A DNA stretch of 64,000 nucleotides from Bathymodiolus brooksi. Taxonomy: Eukaryota; Mollusca; Bivalvia; Mytilida; Modiolidae. Within the stretch, counting starts at the first letter, position 1. Each line of letters begins with the position of its first letter. A program made the position numbers and the translations under genes. Below are positions 33,701-45,700 of this stretch, in pieces. The notes beneath the pieces are model-generated. The model did no database searches. It saw nothing but the letters and a program-made list of their open reading frames with translations, and had not been told where the DNA came from. The stretch is taken from contig OY804589.1 in assembly GCA_963680875.1 (NCBI GenBank), forward strand, positions 31,226,962-31,290,961. The letters are read 5' to 3'.

Positions 33701-36700
33701 ACCTGCCGCAAGTCACTGACAAACTATAACACATAATGTTGTATCGAGTACACCTTGCCATGAGCGGGAATAGAACTCGCAACGTTAGTGGTGATATGCA
33801 CTGATTGCATAGATAGTTGTAAATCCAACTACCACCCGATCACGACCACGATGGCCCCTCCTGCTGTTGATGATGCCAAACAACATAAACATTATGAACA
33901 ACAATTCCTCTTAATTTATCGAATAATTATTATCATCCAATTAATTTTTTGAATTCGAACGAACTTTAGTATTATCCCTTTCATTCCCTCGGACTTTTTC
34001 CTTGTAGCGAAGGATCAAGTTTAGTCATTAGTTCCCATGATGCAATCCTTATTTTGTCCCGTTTGCTGCCCAATCTCTTCCAAAGAATTATCGGTCCTTA
34101 CACTCCCTTCCCATAAGATATTGACGTGTACAAAAAATGTACATGTAACCAACGTAAACAATTCAAGCGTCAACGAGATTAAAGCGTTCCGATAACCACT
34201 TATGGAACAACAGCGACGTCTGTCGAAAAATGTTTTGTGAATGATCCCCATTATATTCAAATGCAGACCACTGCTGACATGACAGACAGATCATCTTATT
34301 GAAAGAACCATGAAATTCCCTCAAGTGATATAAACAACAATGAATGTCTTTAGTGCCTAATTTATCAACACTTTTTTCTAACTTCTTAGACTACTAAAAT
34401 TATGCAAAATTAACATCTTCTTATAAAAATATATGAAGAGAGTGTACAGGCCGGTAATTCCGTGGAAGTGATTGCTTGCTGCCATAACTTTAGTTCTAAT
34501 AATAAAACCCTAAATGCTCGCTTACTCGCAAGGGTTATAACGGGATGCCATTACACGTAATGGAGCAGCCGCCGAGATTTTTTGCGCTCGCTTACAGAGC
34601 TTCTGACGCCTGCATTTATCAATAATAAGACATAACCTTTCCTTTTGTCCATTATTATAACAAGTTTGTATCACCTACCAGTATTTTAGAATGTAATTCC
34701 CACAAAATAAAAATCTCCTCTTTGAAAATTTTGAATTTCGTCATTTCCGGCCTCACTATTTAGATGTCGATACCATATTTGGCGATTTAGGCGTGAATGT
34801 TTACCAATCGTAACTACTCGGCCATTCTCGCTACCCTGCAAATAACAGGGTAGCGAGAATGGCCGAGTAGTTACGATTGGAATGTTTACCATATTTAGAA
34901 AAGCTCCGCCTTCCGTAGTTTCCGGTTATGGAAAACGATCGATAAATTTGAACAAGGTTGTTGCTAACTTTGAAAAGCATATATTTCTCAGCCAAACCGA
35001 TTTAACAAGGACTGGGATCATCAGTAATTGTTATAATGAAATGTTTGAAGCGTAAATAGTGAGTTTTTATGTTTCAACTGCAACTTTTTTTTTGCTCCAT
35101 TGTGACGAATGGGACCGCGTTGTAGCTCTGCCGAGACACAAGTTTGTCACAGGAGCTACATTATTGCAGCTACCATAACTTGGACGAATTCATATGAAAT
35201 CCTAACCACCAGCAAGTTGGGCAGCCACACATATTATATGGTATTAAAGCTGATGAAAAACTACAGGTTCTTTTAGTCAATGTTTGCCATTACGGCCCGT
35301 CGCGATTTCAGTTTTCATTGGTTAATGAGTTTAACTGGGCGTGCAACTCGAATTATTTAGTACTGCGCCCTCTATCGACATTCGTCTTAATGGTGTGCTC
35401 GAAATGAGTGGAAGATAACAACTGCATTATTTGGGTTACTGGGCGAGCGAAAGGTGAAATCGAGTGGAGTCAGATGTTAGCGGACCGTGATTTATTTGAC
35501 GTAAGAGTTTAATCAGATTAACTAATACATTATAAGTAAGGACTCATTTATATTTATGCATCATTATCCAGCAATCATGTGACTCTATTGTAAATGGTGA
35601 ACTCGATACAACATTATGTTATAAAGTTTGTCAATGACAATGACTTGTGGCAGGCGAGTGGTTTTCTCTGGGTATTCCGGTTTCCTCCACCAATTAAACT
35701 GACCGCCACGATACAACTAAGATATTGCTGAAAGTGGCGTTAACCACCGTAATCCTCAATTGTAAGTGTCATGGGATGGTTTACCGACTGTCACAATGGA
35801 TATTTATTGTAAGTGTCATGGGATGGTTTACCGACTGTCGCATTGAATATTTATTGGTGCTTAAGTGTATGGATTTAATCGTGTTTAGCAACAGATGGGT
35901 AAATATTATTTGAATGTCGTCAATTTTTTTTTATTAAAATCACGTTTTAGTCCAATCGAACTTTAGAAATTCGTTTTTCTTTTACTTCCTGTAACCGAGC
36001 ATACAGGCGGCATTTTCAATGGTTATTCTAATGAAGTTGAAGGTCATGTTAAATTTATTTGTGTCGCACTTCAATGGAGCGTATCTTATTTTAGTTAATA
36101 TGAATTTAAGCAAACTGCAATGACGTCCTGTTGCTGTTTTATATAATGGGAGATTTTTTCCTAAGTTTCCTAATGGGATGTCATGGTCGTGATCGAATGG
36201 TAGTTGGATTTATAACTACCTATGAAATCAGTGTCTATCACCACTAAAATTGTGCGTTCGAACCACGTTCGTGGCGAGGTGTACTCGATACAACATTATG
36301 TGATAAAGTTTGTCAGTGACTTGCTACAGGTCAGTGGTTTTCTCCTGGTAGTCTGGTTTCCTTCACCAATAAAACAGACCGCCACGATATAACTGAAATA
36401 TTGTTGAAAGTGGCGTTAAGCACCATAACCCTAACCCCCTAAGTTAAAGACTGGTGTCGTTGTTTGCCAGATTCAGCAGGATATTTCATATGTGGAGCAA
36501 TCTAGGACTATATGATAATGATCGATGGATTCATTTAGATTTCTCTTCAAACCCGGGTCTCTCTAGTCGGCATTACTCATCAGTATATTTGTATACATGG
36601 GAATTCCCGGACGGGTCGGTTCACCGGAAGTGCCCGGTGTAGAATTAATAATTCTACGAAAGGCAATTATTATGAAAACTAAGTTTCTCCTCACTCAGGC

Positions 36701-39700
36701 ATAGGTGACCTTAGCCGATTTTAGCTATCCTGTTTAGGTCCTGTTTATGTCCTATTTAAGTCCTGTTTATGTCCTGTTTAACTCCTGTTTAAGTCCTGTT
36801 TATGTCCTGTTTATGTCCTGTTTAAGTCCTGTTTATGTCCTGTTTATGTCCTGTTTAAGTCCTGTTTAAATCCTGTTTTAGTCCTGTTTATGTCCTGTTT
36901 AACTCCTGTTTTAGTCCTGTTTAAGTCCTATTTATGTCCTATTTATGTCCTGTTTATGTCCTGTTTATGTCCTGTTTAAATCCTGTTTATGTCCTGTTTA
37001 TGTTCTGTTTAAATCCTGTTTAAGTCCTGTTTATGTCCTGTTTATGTTCTGTTTATGTCCTGTTTAAATCCTGTTTATGTCCTGTTTATGTTCTGTTTAA
37101 ATCCTGTTTAAGTCCTGTTTATGTCCTGATTCGGCCGTTTGTTTTTCTTGTTCATCAAGACATTTATTTTATTTGGTTTTCAACTATTTTGACCTTGCGT
37201 GCTACCTGATGAAGATTATTCCAGTCTTTTGACCTTGAGTGCTACCTGATGAAGGTTATTCCAGTCTTTTGACCTTGAGTGCTACCTGATGAAGGTTATT
37301 CCAGTCTTTTGACCTTGAGTGCTACCTGATGAAGGTTATTCCAGAAACGCTTCGTGCGCACTGAATTTGATAGCTACTTTTCTTCTTCTTCTTTTTTTAA
37401 ACAAGTGAATAGTAACAATATTAACAATAGAAAAAGTAAATGTGCACAATGATATCATAAATAAACATATCCCCCATAGCATGTAAATGAGCGCTTAGGG
37501 ACCAGGCAATATTTATCGCAGGCATGGGACCGGTGCAAATGGGCATGGGACATTGATTTTTTTTTAACGTTGCATATCCATGGGGCAAACATTTTTTTTA
37601 CAAATGAGATGCCCATGGGACAAATACTTTTTTTGATGCATTATTTTGTGGCTGAATTTTCTTGAATGAATAAAAAAAAACTATCGGAATAGTAAAATCT
37701 ACTGCCTTTTGACATCTTCATTAAGGGCTCCTTCTTCAGAGGAAAATATAATATTGTATATAGATAGTACCTCAAATTTCAAGCACAGCTATACGTGTAG
37801 TAATCATCAAATAAATTTAATATTTTATAATCATGATAATTGCTAAATTTAGTTTTCAGATAGAGTTACAGTACATTTCTGAGAATACATAAGAAATCGC
37901 AGTGATGCATGAAATAATTAAACTAGGTGATGTTGAAATTTCTTTAAAACTATTATTTACATTTCGTTACTTTATTTTGTGATAAGTGTGATTAACTTCA
38001 TCACTATATTATCAAGAGGAGGTAAAAAGATTCCACATCACCTAAAGGGGGATAATCACAGTCACTGTGATTTTTCATGGAATCTCACAACTTGTACTGT
38101 ACATGTAAAAAACAATCTACATGTATATAAATGAAGAATATAAAAAGCATGTAACCAGTATATCAACTTTATTTTTATGATTAAAGTAATGTACAAAACA
38201 AGTACAAAAAAGTTAACAATTCTAACACTAGTAACCACTCAAATGAATTAATAACTCTATAACTTAAACAATTAATAATTTGGACACCAAAAATAAACTA
38301 CATCATCATGTAAAACAGCAATTGCTTAAACTACATGTATCACCGTGTACAAGCAAACATTAGGGAGGTTGTTTTGTAAACCAAGGGGTGTACGGTTTTT
38401 TAGGTTGTTTTTACCAGTTGCAGAAAGAAAAGTGAGTATGAACTATAAATGAAACGTTGAAAGGGAAAATGTTATATACCACGGAACTCAGCAGAAAATG
38501 GGTGTTCATTTGGTATTTTTCTGGGTTCTCTGGAGCATCCTGGTTTTGCAAACACTTCGACAGTTTGCGTCGATGATGGATGTTTACTAGGGGCATGTAT
38601 ATGTATCATTACAATCCTGTTCAGTTAAAAACAATTCACTACGACTGAAAACATTATTAAATGCAACAACCTCAAAAAATCTTAAAAATCGATTGGGTGC
38701 TCTCTTAACTATATTGTTGCTTGATTTTAGAGTAGCTGAAGAATTGTATGCAGACTTGGTACAAATACCTCTTACCTATCGTCAGTATGATATTCATATA
38801 AGGTTTAAGGAAGATTTAGTTAATCCAATACATGGTTTACGATGCCTCAACAAGACGGCGTAGAATAACAGTGCCCACAACAAGAGGGCGTAGAATAACA
38901 GTGCCCACTAAATTTATAGACTATTTAGCAATTTGACTCGATGGTTTTTTTTTAATAAATAATCAATTTTGAAATTCATAATTTCTTTTTTCCCTTATTT
39001 ATAGGTACATACTATCATACATTTTTATCCAATATAACCAATACCATGACTAAAGCTTAATTGATTGACACAAATTATGTTCACATGATAATGGGACACT
39101 TACTTTTTCTATGCATGCAAGTCATCGGACATTGATTTTTTATATCCCAGATCAGTATGGGAGATCCATATTTTTCGAACAAATTTCAGAATTTGCACCG
39201 GTCCCCCCTGCTTGATAAATAGTACACCGTCCCTTACAACGGAAGTATTCTACGGCGATAAAACTGCATTGTGGGTAAATGACTAAATACGCACTTCTGA
39301 TTCGACACTGGTGGCACGCGTCGTGTTAAGTAAGTTTACTCGTTATATTTACAGGGAAAAAAACGAAGACTAATTTAATCAATTATTTATTAATATGTTT
39401 AGGTGTCATGTAAGGCCAAAGGTGGGTACTTGGTAAGGATTGACAATGCCGCAGAGGATGAATTTCTGAAACGACAGACCAACTATCTAAAAAGTGAGTT
39501 ACTATCCAAAATCAAATCTATAATTTAATTTGACACAAACTAAAGTATATGGTAGTTTCATACAAACTAGAGGATACGGTACTTTGACACAAACTAGAGG
39601 ATACGGTAGCTTAGCAAAAATTAGAAGATACGGTACTTTGACACAAACCAGAAGATACGGTAGTTTGACACAAACCAGGAGATATTGTAGTTTGACACAA

Positions 39701-42700
39701 ACCAGGAGATATGGTAGTTTGATACAAACTAGAGGATACGGTAGTTTGACATAAACTAGGTGATACGAAAGTTTGACACAAACAAGAGGTCATGATAGCT
39801 TGACATACACTAAGGGATACTGTAGTTTGACCCAAACTATGGGATACGCTTATTTGACACAAACTAGAGGTTACGGTAGTTTGGCATAAACTAGAGGATA
39901 CGGTAGTTTGGCACGAGCTAGATGTTACGATAGTTTGACATAAACTATGGGATACGGCAGCTATGCACAAACTTTAGGATGCGATAGCTTGACACAAGCT
40001 AGAGTTTACGGTAACTTAACACAAACTAGAGGATACGATAGTTTGACACAAACTAGGGGTTGCGGTAGTTTGGCACAAACCAGAGGATACGGTAGTTTGA
40101 CACAAACTAGAGGATACGGTAGCTTGACACAAACTAGGGGATATGGTAGTTTGACACAAACTACAGGATGCGGTAATTTGACACAAACTAGAGGATACGG
40201 TAGATTGAAACAGACTAGATGATGCGGTAGTTTGACACAAACTAATGGATGCGATAGTTTGACACAAACTAGAGGGTACGGTAGTTTGACACAAATTAGA
40301 GGATACGGTAGTTTGACACAAATTAGGAAATACGGTAGTTTGACACAAACTAGGGAATTCAGTAGTTTGACACAAACTAAAGGATACGATAGTTTGACAC
40401 AAACTAGGGACTACGGTAGTTTGACACAAACTAGCGGATACGGTAGCTAGACACAAACTAGAGAAGCGGTAATTTGACACAAACTAGGGGATACGGTAGT
40501 TTGATACAAATTAGCGGATACGGTAGTTTGACACAGACGAGAGGACATGGTAGTTTGATACAAACTAGAGGATACGGTAGTTTGACAAAAAAGTAGAGGA
40601 TACGGTAGGCTGACAAAAACTAGACGATACGGTAGTTTGACACAGACTAGAGGATACGGTAGTTGGATGCAAACTAGAGGATATCGTATTTTGACACACA
40701 CTGGGGGATACGGTAGTTTGAAGCAAACGAGAGGACACGGTAGATTGACATAAACTAGGGGATACGGTAACTTGATGCAAACTAGGGGATACGGTGGTTT
40801 GACACACTCTAGAAACAAACGAGGAGATATGGTAGCTTGATACAAACGAGGAGATATGGTAGCTTGACACAAACGAGGAGATATGGTAGCTTGACACAAA
40901 CGAGGAGATATGGTTGTTTGACATAAACGAGGAGATATGGTAGCTTGACACAAACGAGGAGATATGGTTGTTTGACGCAAACGAGGAGATATGGTAGCTT
41001 GACCCAAACGAGGAGATATGGTTGTTTGACACAAACGAGGAGATATGGTAGCTTGACACAAACGAGGAGAAACGGTTGTTTGACACAAACGAGGAGATAT
41101 GGTTGTTTAACACAAACGAGGAGATATGGTAGGTTGACACAAACGATGAGATATGGTTGTTTGACACAAACGAGGAGATATGGTAGCTTGACACAAACGA
41201 GGAGATATGGTAGCTTGACACAAACGAGGTGATATTGATGTTTGATACCAACGAGGAGATATGGTAGCTTGACACAAACGAGGAGATATGGTTGTTTGAC
41301 ACAAACGAGGATATATGGTAGTTTGAAAAAGGTGATACGAAAGTTTGACAAAAACGAGGAGATATGGTAGCTTGACACAAACGAGGTGATATGGATGTTT
41401 GACACAAACGAGGTGATACGAAAGTTTGACACAAACGAGGAGATATGGTAGCTTGACACAAACGAGGAGATATGGTTGTTTGACACAAACGAGGAGATAT
41501 GGTAGCTTGACACAAACGAGGAGATATGGTAGCTTGACACAAACGAGGTGATATTGATGTTTGATACCAACGAGGAGATATGGTAGCTTGACACAAACGA
41601 GGAGATATGGTTGTTTGACACAAACGAGGATATATGGTAGTTTGAAAAAGGTGATACGAAAGTTTGACAAAAACGAGGAGATATGGTAGCTTGACACAAA
41701 CGAGGTGATATGGATGTTTGACACAAACGAGGTGATACGAAAGTTTGACACAAACGAGGAGATATGGTAGCTTGACACAAACGAGGAGATATGGTTGTTT
41801 GACATAAACGAGGAGATATGGTAGCTTGACAAAAACGAGGAGATATGGTAGCTTGACACAAACGAGGTGATATGGATGTTTGACACAAGCGAGGTGATAT
41901 GGATGTTTGACACAAACGAGGAGATATGGTAGCTTGACACAAACGAGGTGATATGGATGCTTGACACAAACGAGGAGAAACGGTACTTTGACACAAACTA
42001 GAGGATATGGTAGCTTAACACAAACTAAAGGATACGGTACTTTGACACAAACCAGTAAATACGGTAGTTTGACACAAACTAGGAGATACGGTAGTTTGAC
42101 ACAAACGAGGAGATACTGTAGTTTGACACAAACTAGGGGATACAGTTATTTGACACGAACTAGAGGATACGATAGCTTAACACAAACTAAAGGATACGGT
42201 ACTTTGACACAAACCAGTAAATACGGTAGTTTGACACAAACTAGGAGATACGGTAGTTTGACACAAACTAGGAGATACGGTAGTTTGACACAAACTAGGA
42301 GATACGGTAGTTTGACACAAACGAGGAGATACGGTAGTTTGACACAAACGAGGAGATACGGTAGTTTGACACAAACTAGGAGATACGGTAGTTTGACACA
42401 AACTAGGAGATACGGTAGTTTGACACAAACGAGGAGATACTGTAGTTTGACACAAACGAGGAGATACGGTAGTTTGACACAAACGAGGAGATACGGTAGT
42501 TTGACACAAACTAGGAGATACGGTAGTTTGACACAAACTAGGAGATACGGTAGTTTGACACAAACTAGGAGATACGGTAGTTTGACACAAACGAGGAGAT
42601 ACGGTAGTTTGACACAAACTAGAGGATACGATAGTTTGACATATGCTAGGTGATACGAAATTGTGACACAAACAAGAGGTCATGATAGTTTGACATTCAC

Positions 42701-45700
42701 TAAGGGATACTGTAGTTTGAAACAAAATAACGGATACAGTTATTTGACACGAACTAGAGGATACGGTTATTTGACACAAACTAGAGGTTACGGTAGATTA
42801 ACACACACTAGAGGTTGCGGTAGTTTGACATAAATTAGGGGATACGGAAAGTTTTAACGTTTTCCAGAGAATACGGTAATTTTACAGTCAAATAACAAAA
42901 TGGTAATTTTTGAAAACCTGAAATCTCCCACATTTCATGATGATACATTTCATTCAAATCTTGTTAGTATCTTTATTGTTTACAAATTTAACAATACACG
43001 TGTCCATTAATGGATATCGTAATGGCTGGACATCCGTTGCCATCAATTTCATAAATATTTATCGTGCAATGATGACCTGGCCATAACCTGTTTAGATCGT
43101 TGTTCTGGTCAATCTGTTATTTCATACACATGAATGATCAGTCAACGTTAGAGAAAACCGAAGGGGCAATCAAGAATGGACAATCCAGAGAAACAGGCAG
43201 CACCGGGTACATAAGACACAGGTCGAAAATAAACGTTAGAGAATACCAAAGGGCAATCAAGAATGGACAATCCAGAGAAACAGGCGATACCGGGTACATA
43301 AGACACAGGACGAAAATAAACGTTAGAGAATACCGAAGGGGCAATCAAGAATGGACAATCCAGAGAAACAGGCGACATAGGGTACATAAGATACAGGTCG
43401 AAAATAAACGTTAGAGAATACCAAAGGGCAATCAAGAATGGACAATCCAGAGAAACAGGCGATACCGGGTACATAAGACACAGGACGAAAATAAACGTTA
43501 GAGAATACCGAAGGGGCAATCAAGAATGGACAATCCAGAGAAACAGGCGACATAGGGTACATAAGATACAGGTCGAAAATAAACGTTAGAGAAAACCGAA
43601 AGGGCAATCAAGAATGGACAATCCAGAGAAACAGGCGACATAGGGTACATAAGATACAGGTCGAAAATAAACGTTAGAGAAAACCAAAGGGGCAATCAAA
43701 ATGTACAATCCAGAGAAACAGGCGACATAGGGTATATACGATACAGGTCGAAAATAAACGTTAGAGAAAACCAAAGGGGCAATCAAGAATGGACAATCCA
43801 GAGAAACAGGCAGCACCGGGTACATAAGACACAGGTCGAAAATAAACGTTAGAGAATACCAAAGGGCAATCAAGAATGGACAATCCAGAGAAACAGGCGA
43901 TACCGGGTACATAAGACACAGGACGAAAATGAACGTTAGAGAATACCGAAGGGGCAATCAAGAATGGACAATCCAGAGAAACAGGCGACATAGGGTACAT
44001 AAGATACAGGTCGAAAATAAACGTTAGAGAATACCAAAGGGCAATCAAGAATGGACAATCCAGAGAAACAGGCGATACCGGGTACATAAGACACAGGACG
44101 AAAATAAACGTTAGAGAATACCGAAGGGGCAATCAAGAATGGACAATCCAGAGAAACAGGCGACATAGGGTACATAAGATACAGGTCGAAAATAAACGTT
44201 AGAGAAAACCAAAGGGGCAATCAAGAATGGACAATCCAGAGAAACAGGCGACATAGGGTACATAAGATACAGGTCGAAAATAAACGTTAGAGAAAACCGA
44301 AAGGGCAATCAAGAATGGACAATCCAGAGAAACAGGCGACATAGGGTACATAAGATACAGGTCGAAAATAAACGTTAGAGAAAACCAAAGGGGCAATCAA
44401 AATGTACAATCCAGAGAAACAGGCGACATAGGGTATATACGATACAGGTCGAAAATAAACGTTAGAGAAAACCAAAGGGGCAATCAAGAATGGGCAATCC
44501 AGAGAAACAGGCGACATAGGTAGGGTACATAAGATACAGGTCGAAAATAAACGTTAGAGAAAACCGAAGGGGCAATCAAGAATGGACAATCCAGAGAAAC
44601 AGGCGACATAAGGCATATAAGATACAGGTCGAAAATAAACGTTAGAGAAAACCAAAGGGGCAATCAAGAATGGGCAATCCAGAGAAACAGGCGACATAGG
44701 TAGGGTACATAAGATACAGGTCGAAAATAAACGTTAGAGAAAACCGAAGGGGCAATCAAGAATGGACAATCCAGAGAAACAGGCGACATAGGGTATATAC
44801 GATACAGGTCGAAAATAAACGTTAGAGAAAACCAAAGGGGCAATCAAGAATGGGCAATCCAGAGAAACAGGCGACATAGGTAGGGTACATAAGATACAGG
44901 TCGAAAATAAACGTTAGAGAAAACCGAAGGGGCAATCAAGAATGGACAATCCAGAGAAACAGGCGACATAAGGCATATAAGATACAGGTCGAAAATAAAC
45001 GTTAGAGAAAACCAAAGGGGCAATCAAGAATGGACAATCCAGAGAAACAGGCGACATAGGGCACATAAGATACAGGTCGAAAATAAACGTTAGAGAAAAC
45101 CAAAGGGGCAATCAAGAATGGACAATCCAGAGAAACAGGCGACATAGGGTACACAAGATACAGGTCGAAAATAAACGCTAGAGAAAACCAAAGGGGCAAT
45201 CAAGAATGGACAATCCAGAGAAACAGGCGACATAGGGTACACAAGATACAAGTCGAAAATAAACGTTAGAGAAAACCAAAGGGAAAATCAAGAATGAACA
45301 ATCCAGAGAAACAGGCGACATAGGGCACATACGATACAGGTCGAAAATAAACGTTTGAGAAAACCAAAGGGGCAATCAAGAATGAACAATCCAAAGAAAC
45401 TGGGAACATTGGGTACACAAGACGAAGAAAAACAAAACAAAAAAAACAATCAAATATGTGTTCGGTACCACTATACGCACACAAAGACAAATAACGTAAA
45501 TGAGATATGAGCCCTCCTACAAACAACTAGAGGTAAAGACGAACAGAACATTGTTAGAATGTAAAGACACATAATAGGACAACACATAAAGCTAAAAATG
45601 TGAGCAACACGAACCCCACCAAAATCACCGGGGGTGAACTCGGGTGCTTGCGAAGGGTAAGCAATTCCTGCTACATAAAAGACACCCGCCGTGTTAATCA

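Noticed and set aside
39528..42780. Long open frames on both strands (up to about 395 codons, [13 protein letters not shown] or [13 protein letters not shown])
   Set aside because: They come from a 27-bp satellite read in several frames at once. They have no splice link to the lectin exons and no non-repeat sequence.
39530..42850. CRISPR-like array (regular direct repeats)
   Set aside because: There are no unique spacers, the units are contiguous and the genome is an animal's; it is a satellite.
43100..43414. 104-codon plus-strand frame at the satellite's left edge
   Set aside because: It consists of the first three satellite units after a short unique leader; no domain.
43138..45526. Series of overlapping minus-strand frames ([14 protein letters not shown] and variants)
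   Set aside because: Each is one to four copies of the 88-bp unit; frames restart every unit.
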